This document shows positions 1 to 7,896 of a stretch of DNA of 47,251 nucleotides, in pieces. The DNA is from an uncultured Clostridia bacterium (GTDB taxonomy: Bacteria; Bacillota; Clostridia; Oscillospirales; Acutalibacteraceae), in the NCBI GenBank assembly GCA_944380765.1, contig CALWIO010000016.1:1-47251 (forward strand), in the 5' to 3' direction. Under the pieces are notes generated by a model that saw nothing but the letters and a program-made list of their open reading frames with translations, made no database searches and was not told the origin of the DNA. The position numbers were made by a program, and so were the translations under genes. How positions within the stretch are numbered: the stretch's first letter is position 1; every line of letters starts with the position of its first letter.

Positions 1-176
1 AGGATTTTGAGGACGCTGTCCGCTGCGCTGTTTCAATAGGCGGCGACAGCGACACCGTAGCCGCCATAACCGGCTCTGTCGCCGAGGCGTATTACGGTAT
101 TCCCGAGGATATAAGGGAAACCGCGCTTTCATATCTTGACGATTACCTGCTTGATACAGTCGAGAGCCTTAATTAA
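1..176 (+). CDS. ADP-ribosylglycohydrolase family protein, C-terminal fragment
   Basis: Open at the left edge, with the reading frame starting at base 3 and a TAA stop at 174-176. The last 57 residues contain the sequence SIGGDSDT followed by AAITGSVAEAYYGIP. These are the conserved metal-binding and helix motifs at the C-terminal end of the DraG/ADP-ribosylglycohydrolase fold. The family removes ADP-ribose from proteins or small molecules using a di-magnesium centre, and the two Asp of GGDSDT are expected ligands. The N-terminal part lies outside the window, so substrate and full length cannot be judged. A strong terminator follows at once, so this is the last gene of its transcript. Confidence 0.88.
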   Translation, partial: DFEDAVRCAVSIGGDSDTVAAITGSVAEAYYGIPEDIRETALSYLDDYLLDTVESLN

Positions 177-182
177 AACGGC

Positions 183-216
183 AAAACGCCGGAAGGAATT
201 TCCTTCCGGCGTTTTT
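183..216. terminator. Bidirectional intrinsic terminator
   Basis: An 11-bp perfect stem (187-197 with 201-211) closes on a 3-nt loop. It is flanked by AAAA on the left and TTTTT on the right, so it works as a terminator on both strands. It sits between the convergent ADP-ribosylglycohydrolase and nitroreductase genes and can end both transcripts. Confidence 0.9.
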
Positions 217-233
217 ATGCTGCCATCGGCAGG

Positions 234-770
234 TTATTTAATTACAGTGCAGATTTCCTCAATAGGCTTTCTGACCTTTGAGCGCGGCTGAGCCTCAACG
301 GGTTTGCCCGTAGCTATAACCAGACGGATTTTCTCCTCTGCCGGTATTCCCAGCTTTTCGTGCAGCATATCCTCGTCAAGCCAGCCTATAATGCAGGTGC
401 CGAGTCCTGAATCCGCAGCTTGCAGGCAGTAGTGCGCAACGGATATGCCCACATCGTTCTGCGCCCATTTCTGACTGTGAACCTGCGCGGCAATGTGCGC
501 TTTAAGAGTCGCGGGCTGTTCCGTTACAATAGCGAACGCGGGACATTTGTCCGCAAACTTGTTCATATTGTTGTGCTGAATACAGTCGCGCACGCTCTGA
601 GCGTTCTTCTCATCGTTTACTATGTAGTATTTCCACGGCTGCGAGTTGCACGCCGAGGGAGCAAGCCTTGCGGCGTCAACGCATTTCATAAGAAGGCTTG
701 TGTCAACGCTTTCTCCGGTGTAGCTGCGGCAGCTTTCTCTTTTTAAAATCAAATCACTGAAACTTGTCAT
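234..770 (-). CDS. Nitroreductase family protein
   Basis: A 178-residue flavin (FMN) oxidoreductase of the small nitroreductase type. The N-terminus has the RESCRSYT motif, followed by APSACNSQPW, the phosphate and flavin contact segment. The C-terminal half has SVAHYCLQAADSGLGTCIIG and an IATGKP end, all typical of the family. Such enzymes reduce nitro compounds or quinones with NAD(P)H; the natural substrate cannot be read from sequence. A GTG three codons upstream (777-779) is also open, but AAGGAG lies 8 nt before the ATG at 768-770, so the ATG is preferred. It is transcribed alone from a strong minus-strand promoter at 791-819. Confidence 0.9.
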   Translation of the reverse strand: MTSFSDLILKRESCRSYTGESVDTSLLMKCVDAARLAPSACNSQPWKYYIVNDEKNAQSVRDCIQHNNMNKFADKCPAFAIVTEQPATLKAHIAAQVHSQKWAQNDVGISVAHYCLQAADSGLGTCIIGWLDEDMLHEKLGIPAEEKIRLVIATGKPVEAQPRSKVRKPIEEICTVIK

Positions 771-790
771 AAAAATCACTCCTTACCGCA

Positions 791-819
791 ATTATAAACC
801 CAAATTTTCCTTTTATCAA
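791..819 (-). promoter_or_regulatory. Sigma-A type promoter for the nitroreductase gene
   Basis: Read on the minus strand: -35 TTGATA (814-819), 17-nt spacer, -10 TATAAT (791-796). It lies just upstream of the ribosome-binding site of the nitroreductase. Confidence 0.75.
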
Positions 820-866
820 TAAGCATATTACATAAGCTTTTAATATAAAAACCGATTAAAATATAG

Positions 867-895
867 TGGACTTTTTTTAAGTGATTTGTTAAAAT
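867..895 (+). promoter_or_regulatory. Candidate promoter for pncB
   Basis: TGGACT (867-872), 17-nt spacer, TAAAAT (890-895). The -35 is a weak match. It is the best candidate in the divergent gap 780-929, which is AT-rich and holds no gene. Confidence 0.4.
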
Positions 896-929
896 AAAAA
901 AAGAAACATTATCAGAAGAAGTGAAGTTT

Positions 930-2387
930 ATGGAAAAAACATCTCTCGGCAGAAATCTGTCGCTTATGACCGAGCTTTATGAGTTCACTCTCGCCAACGG
1001 GTACTTTGAAAACGGTATGGCGGAGCAGATTGCCTATTTCGACCTGTTCTTCAGAAAAGTGCCCGATAAGGGCGGCTTTGCCGTTTTCGCGGGACTTTCT
1101 CAGATAATAGAATACATAAAAAACCTCACATTTAAAGAAGAGGATTTGCAGTATTTAAGGGACAACGGCTTTTCCGAAAAATTTACCGATTATCTGCGCG
1201 ACTTTAAATTTACCTGCGATGTGTGGTCGGTGCCGGAGGGTACTCCCGTTTTCCCCAACGAGCCGGTAATTAAAGTCAGAGGTCCAATCGCGCAGGCTCA
1301 GCTTCTTGAAACCATTTTGCTTATCTGTATGAATCATCAGAGCCTTATCGCAACCAAGGCAAACCGTCTTGTGCGCGCGGCAAAGGGTATAGCCGTCGCC
1401 GAGTTCGGAACACGCCGCGCGGCAAGCTTTGACAGCGCATTTTACGGTTCAAGAGCCGCGTATATAGGCGGCTGTATCGGCACTTCCGGCATTAAGCAGA
1501 GCCGTCAGTTCAATATTCCCATGATTAACACCATGATTCACAGCTGGGTTCAGATGTTTGATTCCGAGTATGAGGCTTTCTGCGAGTACGCCCGGCGCTA
1601 TCCGGATAACTGCACTCTTGTTGTGGATACTTATGATACTCTCCGCTCAGGCATACCCAACGCCGTCAGAGCCTTTGACGATGTGTTAAAGCCTTTGGGC
1701 AAGCGTCCTGTCAGCGTGCGCATAGATTCGGGCGATATTACCTATCTTTCCAAAAAGGTGAGGAAAATGCTTGACGAGGCGGGCTATCCCGACTGTGAAA
1801 TAGCCGCTTCAAACTCGCTTGACGAATATATAATAAACGATATGATTCTGCAAGGGGCAAAGGTCGATTGCTTCATTGTGGGCGAACGGCTTATAAATTC
1901 GGCTTCGTCACCGCTGTTCAGCGGAGTTTACAAGCTCTGCGCGGTCGAGAAAAACGGAAGTATAGTGCCCAAAATCAATCTTTCCGAAAATGTCAGCAAA
2001 ATAACAACCCCTCATTCAAAAATGCTTTACCGCCTGTTCGACCGTGAAACCGGCAAGGCGATAGCCGATGTGCTGACTTTGGAGGACGAAATAATAGACG
2101 AGTCAAAACCCTATACGCTCTTTGACCCCGATTTTACATGGAAACGCAAGGAAGTTGAGGGATTTGTTGCCAGAAAACTGCTTGTGCCAGTCTTTGAGGG
2201 CGGCAAATGCGTTTATGCGGAGCCTTGTGTTGAGGCGGTAAGGGAGTATTGCTCCGAACAGATTGATAATCTCTGGGAAGAGGTAAAGCGCTTTGAAAAT
2301 CCTCATACCTACTATGTGGATTTGTCCGAAAAGCTTTGGAGAGTCAGGAAAAATCTTATAGAAGAACATAAAGGAGTTAAAAAATAA
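930..2387 (+). CDS. pncB: Nicotinate phosphoribosyltransferase
   Basis: A 485-residue cytoplasmic enzyme that joins nicotinic acid to PRPP, with ATP hydrolysis, to give nicotinate mononucleotide in NAD salvage. The N-terminus (LMTELYEFTLANGYF, then FDLFFRKVPDKGGFAVFAGL) is diagnostic for the Gram-positive long form. The middle has EFGTRRAAS and the VRIDSGD phosphate-binding segment of the TIM-barrel domain. Length fits the family. A GTG at 921 is also in frame; ATG 930 is chosen because a purine-rich stretch sits about 8 nt upstream. The stop shares one base with the pyrophosphatase start, so the two are translationally coupled. The coupling makes sense, since the reaction releases pyrophosphate. 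Confidence 0.95.
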   Translation: MEKTSLGRNLSLMTELYEFTLANGYFENGMAEQIAYFDLFFRKVPDKGGFAVFAGLSQIIEYIKNLTFKEEDLQYLRDNGFSEKFTDYLRDFKFTCDVWSVPEGTPVFPNEPVIKVRGPIAQAQLLETILLICMNHQSLIATKANRLVRAAKGIAVAEFGTRRAASFDSAFYGSRAAYIGGCIGTSGIKQSRQFNIPMINTMIHSWVQMFDSEYEAFCEYARRYPDNCTLVVDTYDTLRSGIPNAVRAFDDVLKPLGKRPVSVRIDSGDITYLSKKVRKMLDEAGYPDCEIAASNSLDEYIINDMILQGAKVDCFIVGERLINSASSPLFSGVYKLCAVEKNGSIVPKINLSENVSKITTPHSKMLYRLFDRETGKAIADVLTLEDEIIDESKPYTLFDPDFTWKRKEVEGFVARKLLVPVFEGGKCVYAEPCVEAVREYCSEQIDNLWEEVKRFENPHTYYVDLSEKLWRVRKNLIEEHKGVKK

Positions 2388-2917
2388 TGAATATCTGGCA
2401 TGATATAAGCAGCAGCCGTATAACAAGAAAGGCCTTTGACGCGGTTATTGAAATCAGCAAGGGCAGTAAAATGAAATATGAGCTGGATAAGGAAACAGGG
2501 CTTTTGAAGCTCGACAGAGTCCTGCACACATCAACTCACTATCCGGCAAATTACGGCTTTATTCCCAAAACCTATGCGGACGATAACGACCCGCTTGATG
2601 TTCTGGTGCTGTGCTCCGAAAAAATCGAGCCCATGGCTCTTGTACGCTGCTATCCGATAGGCGTAATCTCAATGGTTGACAACGGCGCGCCCGACGATAA
2701 GATTATAGCCATACCTTTCGGAGACCCTACTTATAACGGCTATAAGGATATAAGCCAGCTTCCCTCTCATGTGTTTGATGAGATGATACATTTTTTCAAG
2801 GTCTATAAAATGCTTGAAAATAAGGAAACCGCCATTGACGAGGCAAAGGGAGTCCTTGCCGCGGTTGATATTATCGACTCCTGCATAGAAAATTATAAAA
2901 AGAAATTCGGAAATTAA
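2387..2917 (+). CDS. ppa: Inorganic pyrophosphatase, family I
   Basis: A 176-residue soluble pyrophosphatase that hydrolyses PPi to two phosphates and so pulls biosynthetic reactions forward. The metal-binding signature DNDPLD is at residues 66-71. The upstream HYPANYGFIP and the downstream VRCYPIGVISMVDNG and PDDKIIAIP segments are standard for the E. coli Ppa type. The start ATG overlaps the pncB stop by one base (TAATG). Co-transcription with pncB places a PPi-removing enzyme beside a PPi-releasing one. Many Clostridia instead use family II or membrane pyrophosphatases, so presence of this type is mildly informative. Confidence 0.95.
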   Translation: MNIWHDISSSRITRKAFDAVIEISKGSKMKYELDKETGLLKLDRVLHTSTHYPANYGFIPKTYADDNDPLDVLVLCSEKIEPMALVRCYPIGVISMVDNGAPDDKIIAIPFGDPTYNGYKDISQLPSHVFDEMIHFFKVYKMLENKETAIDEAKGVLAAVDIIDSCIENYKKKFGN

Positions 2918-2958
2918 AGGGTTTAATCAGGACGCGGTCAGCGCCCGGTCAGGCGGAT

Positions 2959-3441
2959 ATGGAATACACGGTACGCGAAATAGAGAGAAAAGACGATAAA
3001 ACGGTTGAAAAAATAATAAGGGACTGCCTTGTTGAATACGGCGGAAATCATGAGGGCACCGCGTGGAGCGACCCGGATTTGGGGCGCTTTTCGGAAATTT
3101 ACCGTTCACAGGGCAATAAATACTGGGTAGCCGAAAATGAAAAAGGCGAAATTCTCGGCGGCGTGGGAATAGGTGCGGCAAAGGGCGAAAAAGGTCTTTG
3201 CGAGCTTCAAAAAATGTACTGCGTGCCCTCGGCAAGAGGCACGGGGGTTGCCCGCAAGCTGATTGAAACGGCGCTTTGCTATGCCGCGGAGTACTATGAT
3301 AAATGTTATCTTGAAACTTTGAGCAATATGACGGCGGCGCAGAAATTCTATGAAAAATACGGCTTTCAAATAACCGAAAAACCTCTGTTCAAAACAGGGC
3401 ATTTTGCATGCGATGTGCTTTATTTTAAAGATTTAACCTGA
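2959..3441 (+). CDS. GNAT family N-acetyltransferase
   Basis: A 160-residue acetyl-CoA-dependent acetyltransferase of the GNAT fold. The acetyl-CoA phosphate-binding motif is SARGTGVARKLI, followed by AAQKFYEKYGF, the usual C-terminal helix and strand. The start ATG at 2959 has only a weak AGGCGG element in front. It lies 41 bases after ppa on the same strand with no terminator between, so it probably belongs to the pncB-ppa unit. Substrate cannot be predicted; related proteins modify small amines or protein N-termini. Confidence 0.85.
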   Translation: MEYTVREIERKDDKTVEKIIRDCLVEYGGNHEGTAWSDPDLGRFSEIYRSQGNKYWVAENEKGEILGGVGIGAAKGEKGLCELQKMYCVPSARGTGVARKLIETALCYAAEYYDKCYLETLSNMTAAQKFYEKYGFQITEKPLFKTGHFACDVLYFKDLT

Positions 3442-3478
3442 AACAATTTCAAAAAAATCAAATAATTTACGGCAGTCA

Positions 3479-3523
3479 GCCGCGCGAAGCGAAAATATTA
3501 CGCTTTGCGCGGCTTTTCTTTTT
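3479..3523 (+). terminator. Intrinsic terminator after the GNAT gene
   Basis: A 13-bp stem (3479-3491 with 3501-3513, one G-T wobble) is followed by TTTTCTTTTTT. It ends the pncB-ppa-GNAT transcript and insulates the dcw cluster. Confidence 0.88.
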
Positions 3524-3579
3524 TCGACATTTTCCACAAATTTCCAGAGTAAATTTTGTAAAAAAATTTTTAAAACCGC

Positions 3580-3608
3580 TTGCATTTAAAAGTCAATAGT
3601 ACTATAAT
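3580..3608 (+). promoter_or_regulatory. Promoter of the dcw cluster (upstream of mraZ)
   Basis: TTGCAT (3580-3585), 17-nt spacer, perfect TATAAT (3603-3608). The leader of about 80 nt has TGGGG at 3620-3624 and TGGGT at 3652-3656. These resemble the core of MraZ-binding boxes (TGGGN), but they are not in the usual closely spaced array. Autoregulation by MraZ is therefore only a possibility. Confidence 0.8.
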
Positions 3609-3696
3609 ATTCCTATAAGTGGGGCGGATTTACACCCTAAATACATAATAATGGGTAATTACTTAATTTTTAACTTTGAGAAAGGAGTGGCAGACG

Positions 3697-4101
3697 GTGA
3701 GTTTCAGCGGATTGTATTTTCATAGTCTTGATGTCAAAAACCGTCTGTTTATTCCCGCAAAGTTCAGGGACAGGCTCGGCGAGGAATTTGTGCTTTTCAA
3801 AGGCCCCGACAAATGCCTTTATATATACGATAAAGAGCGTTTTGAGGAAATCGGCGAGCAGTTTGTTAACAGCCCCGACCGCGCGGCTCAGAGAGCGTTT
3901 TTCAGTCAGGCGGCAGAGGTTACTCCCGATAAACAGGGCAGGGTAACGCTTACCCCCGAGCAGCTTGCTCACGCCGGAATTTCAAAGGACGCCGTTTTCG
4001 TAGGCGCCGGCAAAAGAATTGAGGTCTGGTCTCCCGAAAATTACGAAAACGCTACCGTTGAGCTTTCCGAAATTGACAAGACGAATACATTTATATTCTG
4101 A
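3697..4101 (+). CDS. mraZ: Transcriptional regulator MraZ
   Basis: A 134-residue DNA-binding protein, first gene of the dcw cluster and usually a repressor of its own operon. It has two SpoVT-AbrB type half-domains. The first carries HSLDVKNRLFIPAKFR near residue 10; the second carries PDKQGRVTLTPEQL near residue 80. A TTG at 3676 is in frame, but it lies upstream of AAAGGAG (3681-3687). The GTG at 3697 sits 9 nt after that site and gives the normal N-terminus, so it is chosen. rsmH follows within a few bases. Confidence 0.93.
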   Translation: MSFSGLYFHSLDVKNRLFIPAKFRDRLGEEFVLFKGPDKCLYIYDKERFEEIGEQFVNSPDRAAQRAFFSQAAEVTPDKQGRVTLTPEQLAHAGISKDAVFVGAGKRIEVWSPENYENATVELSEIDKTNTFIF

Positions 4102-4112
4102 CGGTGGGCAAA

Positions 4113-5027
4113 ATGGAGTTTTCACATATTTCGGTGCTGTTTAATGAAACAATAGATTCGCTTGATATAAAAGAGGGCGGCCTTTATGTGGACTGCACCT
4201 GCGGCGGAGCGGGACATTCCCGCGCAATACTCGAAAGGCTCGGCGGCGGCAGGCTCATAGCAATAGACCGCGACCCGGACGCCGTTGAGGTCATAAAGCA
4301 GCGAATAGGCTCTGACCCCAGAGTTGAGATAGTAAACAGAAATTTTAACGAAATATCTGATATTTTAAACGGCAGAAAAGCGGACGGAGTGCTTGCCGAT
4401 TTAGGCGTAAGCTCTTTTCAGCTTGACAATCCCGAAAGGGGATTTTCCTTTCATTCGGACGCCCCGCTTGATATGCGTATGAGCAAATCCGGCAAAAGCG
4501 CCTTTGATGTGGTCAACGGATATACGCAGAGCGAGCTTGCCGATATAATCAGCCGTTACGGCGAGGAAAAATACGCTAAAAGCATAGCGAGGAATATTGC
4601 GGCGGCAAGGGAAAAAGCTCCCGTCAGAACAACTCTTGAACTTGCCGAGATTGTAAAAAATTCCGTTCCCATGAAAGCCCGCCGTGATTCGCACCCGGCG
4701 CGGAAAACCTTTCAGGCGATAAGGATAGAGGTAAATTCCGAGCTTGACACTCTTCAGAAAGCCGTTGAGGATATGTTCGGCTCCCTCAAAGTCGGGGGCA
4801 GACTTTCAATAATAACTTTCCATTCGCTTGAAGACAGAATTGTAAAGGAAAAATTCCGGGAGTTTGCCACAGGGTGTACCTGCCCAAAGGAATTTCCGGT
4901 CTGCGTGTGCGGAAAAACCCCGCGCGCGAAGCTTGTAAACAAAGGGCTTGCCCCGGGCAGTCAGGAACTTGAAAACAACAACAGAAGCCGCAGCGCAAGG
5001 CTTCGCACGGTTGAAAGGATAAAATAA
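4113..5027 (+). CDS. rsmH: 16S rRNA m4C1402 methyltransferase RsmH
   Basis: A 304-residue SAM-dependent methyltransferase that modifies N4 of C1402 in 16S rRNA. It opens with the family pattern FSHISVLFNETID. The SAM-binding loop VDCTCGGAGHS follows near residue 30, then ADLGVSSFQLD, and late in the protein ITFHSLEDRIVK and a GCTCP Cys segment, all typical. A GTG at 4104 is in frame but has no Shine-Dalgarno site; ATG 4113 follows GGTGGG and gives the usual start. It is second in the dcw operon, as in most Firmicutes. Confidence 0.95.
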   Translation: MEFSHISVLFNETIDSLDIKEGGLYVDCTCGGAGHSRAILERLGGGRLIAIDRDPDAVEVIKQRIGSDPRVEIVNRNFNEISDILNGRKADGVLADLGVSSFQLDNPERGFSFHSDAPLDMRMSKSGKSAFDVVNGYTQSELADIISRYGEEKYAKSIARNIAAAREKAPVRTTLELAEIVKNSVPMKARRDSHPARKTFQAIRIEVNSELDTLQKAVEDMFGSLKVGGRLSIITFHSLEDRIVKEKFREFATGCTCPKEFPVCVCGKTPRAKLVNKGLAPGSQELENNNRSRSARLRTVERIK

Positions 5028-5044
5028 AGAAAAGGAAGATACGG

Positions 5045-5563
5045 ATGGCACAGCAAAACAGATACAGCGCATACGATTTTGAAAGATTTGAGCCGAGAAC
5101 GGTGTCGAAATCTGCCGCCGCGCCCAAAATCAACAATCCCGGGCAGAGTACTCCCGATTTAAAGCTTGTCAGAAAGCCTAAGCCCTCAAAGGCGCAGCTT
5201 AAAAAAGAGGCCAACGAAGCCTTAATAAAGACTTTTAAAATAGTAACGGTAGCCGTAATAGCCATGGCGCTTTTCGGCACAGCCATTTACAGCCGTTTAA
5301 AGCTTGACGAAATAAACAGGGAGATAAGCCGTGTTGACTCGGCAATTGAAACCGCGAAAAGCGACTCGGTAAAGCTTACCAATGAGCTTAACGCTCTCGT
5401 TTCCATCGACAAGGTAGAGGATTATGCCGAAAATGTTTTGGGAATGACCAAAATTCAGGATTATCAGGTAGTTTATGTGGACCTTTCTCAGGAGGATTCG
5501 GTAGTCCTTGCCGACGGTAAGGAAACCGACTCCCAACAGGTAATAAATGAGGATAACGAGTAA
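5045..5563 (+). CDS. ftsL: FtsL-like cell division protein
   Basis: A 172-residue bitopic membrane protein. A basic, low-complexity cytoplasmic part (residues 1-60) is followed by one membrane segment (about 64-83) and an extracellular coiled coil (about 88-118). Then comes VEDYAENVLGMTKIQDYQVVYVDLS, the typical end of clostridial FtsL-like proteins, and an acidic tail. FtsL pairs with DivIC and FtsQ/DivIB to activate the FtsW-PBP septal synthase. Sequence identity in this family is low, so the call rests on topology and on position between rsmH and the class B PBP. AAAGGAAG precedes the start. Confidence 0.8.
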   Translation: MAQQNRYSAYDFERFEPRTVSKSAAAPKINNPGQSTPDLKLVRKPKPSKAQLKKEANEALIKTFKIVTVAVIAMALFGTAIYSRLKLDEINREISRVDSAIETAKSDSVKLTNELNALVSIDKVEDYAENVLGMTKIQDYQVVYVDLSQEDSVVLADGKETDSQQVINEDNE

Positions 5564-5578
5564 TATAAATGATATAAA

Positions 5579-5617
5579 AACAAAGGGAGTTAAGATGTCT
5601 TGACTCTCGTTGTTTTA
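5579..5617 (+). other. Imperfect hairpin between ftsL and the PBP gene
   Basis: Arms 5579-5590 and 5603-5614 pair with one mismatch and one wobble around a 12-nt loop, followed by TTATTG. The T-run is poor, so this may be a weak attenuator or an RNA-processing site rather than a full terminator. Confidence 0.35.
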
Positions 5618-5645
5618 TTGTAAGAATATGATAAGGAGATAGCTT

Positions 5646-7865
5646 ATGAGAAAAAAACCAACAAGAGAAATGTCGCTGCGTTCTCATCTTGCGTTCGCGG
5701 GACTCGCGCTGTTTTTGCTCGTTCTCATAGGCAATCTTTTTTATATTCAGATAATTCACGGCGAGGAGTACCGCTTAAAAGCCGAGCGCAACCAGTTAAG
5801 CGATACGGTTATCAACGCGAACCGGGGAACGATTTACGATTCCAATATGAAGGTTATCGCGCAGAGCGCCTCGGCGTGGCTCGTTTACATAAACCCGTCA
5901 AAAATTACAACAGACGAGCAGAAAAAACTGCTTGTTGACGGCTTTGAGGAGCTTTTTGAGCTTGACCGGGAAACCCTTGAAAAAAAAGTAAACCGCAGTG
6001 AAAGCGGATACGAAAAAATAATAGGACAGATTGACAACAGCCAGAAAGCCGAGCTGACCGAGTATTTAAACGAGCACAAGGACCAGAAGCTGAGTATGAT
6101 TGTGGGAATCGACCCCGACACAAAACGCTATTATCCCTTAGGCTCGTTTGCTTCAACCGTAGTAGGCTTTACCGGCTCCGAGGATACCGGCAGAGCCGGA
6201 CTGGAACTTCAATATAACGATGAGCTGACCGGAGAGGCGGGAAGAGTAATAACCGCGAAAAACGCCCTTGCGGGCGACCTGCCGAACGATTACGCAACCA
6301 CCTATGACGCTACTCAGGGTTACAGCCTTGTGCTTACAATTCACGAGGTTATACAGTATTATCTTGAACAGCAGCTTGAACAGGCGATAGAGGAAACCGA
6401 CGCGAAATACGCCTACGGAATAGTAATGGATGTCCAGACCGGCGCTATTTTGGGTATGAGCACAAAACCAGACTATAACCTCAATTCCCCCTATACAATA
6501 TCTTCTTCAAAAGTTCTTGAAGAACTTGAAAAAATAGCCGATGAAAAGGAACGGCAGACCGAAAAGCTCAACGCCCAGTACGCTCAGTGGAGAAACAGGG
6601 TAATAAGCGACTCATACGAGCCCGGCTCCGTTTTCAAGCTGTTTGTGGCGGCGGCTTGCCTTGAAGAGGGCGTGCTGACTCCCGAAACAACATATAACTG
6701 CACGGGTTCTATAAAGGTAGCCAATTACTATCAGAACTGCTTTAACCACAAAGCCCACGGCGTGCAGACTCTTAACGAGGCGCTTCCCAACTCCTGCAAC
6801 ACATTCTTTATCACAATGGGACAGCGGCTCGGCAAAGAAAAGTTTATGAAATATTTTGAGGCGTTCGGATTTACCGAAAAGACCGGAATCGACCTGCCCT
6901 CTGAGGCGGCGCCTGTCGCGGGCACAACATATTACGCGGTTGAGGATATGGGAATTGCCGAACTTTCCTCAGCCTCGTTCGGCCAGACCTTCCAGATAAC
7001 GCCAATACAGATGATAACGGCGGTAGCTTCGCTCGGCAACGGCGGAAAGCTTATGACGCCCTATGTGGTATCCGAAATTCTTGACGAGGACGGCAATATA
7101 GTTTACGAAACCGAACCGACTATGAAAAGACAGGTAGTGTCCGAGGAAACCGCAAAGCTTATGTGCTCCTATATGGAACAGGTAGTTTTAACCGGAACGG
7201 CAAAGAACGCCTATGTGGCGGGTTACCATATAGCGGGCAAAACGGGAACAAGTGAAAAACTGAATGTTCCCGGTCAGGATATAGCTTCCTTTGCCGGATT
7301 TGCTCCCGCAAACGACCCGCAGATAGCCGTTTTAATAGCTGTTGACGAGCCGCAGGGACTCACAACGGGCGGCGTTGTCGCGGCGCCCATAGCCGGAAGA
7401 ATTTTTGAGAATATCCTTGCGTATCTCAATATTGACCCGCAGTACACCGACGAGGAAATGGCAAAATCTACCGTAACGGCTCCAAACCTTGTAGGGCAAA
7501 AAACCGAAGGCGCAAAATCAAGCGCGAGCGGCTTTACCGTAAAGGTAGTCGGAAGCGGCGAAACGGTTGTCGCGCAAATGCCCGCAGCCAATCAGTCAAT
7601 GCCCAAAAACGGCATAATAGTTGTCTATACTGAGGAAAACTACGAAAAAGCCACCGCTACCGTACCGGACCTTACAAACCTTTCCATTTCGGAAGCTAAC
7701 CGGATAGCGGTAAACGCGGGCTTTAACATAAAAATTTCAGGAGCGTCACAGAACTCGGGCGAGGTTCGTTCTTATAAACAGAGCATAGAGAAGAACACAA
7801 CGGCTGAACTCGGAACCGTGATTACCGTATATTTCAGGTCGTCAAGCAGTGATGTTTCCGATTAA
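5646..7865 (+). CDS. Class B penicillin-binding protein with two PASTA domains (FtsI/SpoVD type)
   Basis: A 739-residue septal transpeptidase. A short cytoplasmic head and a membrane anchor (about 13-35) are followed by the PBP dimerisation region, then the transpeptidase domain. Catalytic motifs are complete: SVFK with Ser328 and Lys331, SCN at 383-385, and KTGT from Lys532. The C-terminus has two PASTA repeats (about 610-660 and 675-732), which bind muropeptides or beta-lactams. In Bacillus, the dcw cluster has pbpB (vegetative) and spoVD (spore cortex); only one such gene is here, so the two roles cannot be separated. AAGGAG lies 7 nt before the ATG. It acts with FtsW encoded downstream. 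Confidence 0.94.
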   Translation: MRKKPTREMSLRSHLAFAGLALFLLVLIGNLFYIQIIHGEEYRLKAERNQLSDTVINANRGTIYDSNMKVIAQSASAWLVYINPSKITTDEQKKLLVDGFEELFELDRETLEKKVNRSESGYEKIIGQIDNSQKAELTEYLNEHKDQKLSMIVGIDPDTKRYYPLGSFASTVVGFTGSEDTGRAGLELQYNDELTGEAGRVITAKNALAGDLPNDYATTYDATQGYSLVLTIHEVIQYYLEQQLEQAIEETDAKYAYGIVMDVQTGAILGMSTKPDYNLNSPYTISSSKVLEELEKIADEKERQTEKLNAQYAQWRNRVISDSYEPGSVFKLFVAAACLEEGVLTPETTYNCTGSIKVANYYQNCFNHKAHGVQTLNEALPNSCNTFFITMGQRLGKEKFMKYFEAFGFTEKTGIDLPSEAAPVAGTTYYAVEDMGIAELSSASFGQTFQITPIQMITAVASLGNGGKLMTPYVVSEILDEDGNIVYETEPTMKRQVVSEETAKLMCSYMEQVVLTGTAKNAYVAGYHIAGKTGTSEKLNVPGQDIASFAGFAPANDPQIAVLIAVDEPQGLTTGGVVAAPIAGRIFENILAYLNIDPQYTDEEMAKSTVTAPNLVGQKTEGAKSSASGFTVKVVGSGETVVAQMPAANQSMPKNGIIVVYTEENYEKATATVPDLTNLSISEANRIAVNAGFNIKISGASQNSGEVRSYKQSIEKNTTAELGTVITVYFRSSSSDVSD

Positions 7866-7896
7866 AATATAATAACTCATGTGAGGTAATTTTCAG

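Noticed and set aside
3619..3660. MraZ boxes in the mraZ leader
   Set aside because: Two TGGGN cores exist but are 32 bases apart and not in the expected close tandem array, so no operator was called.
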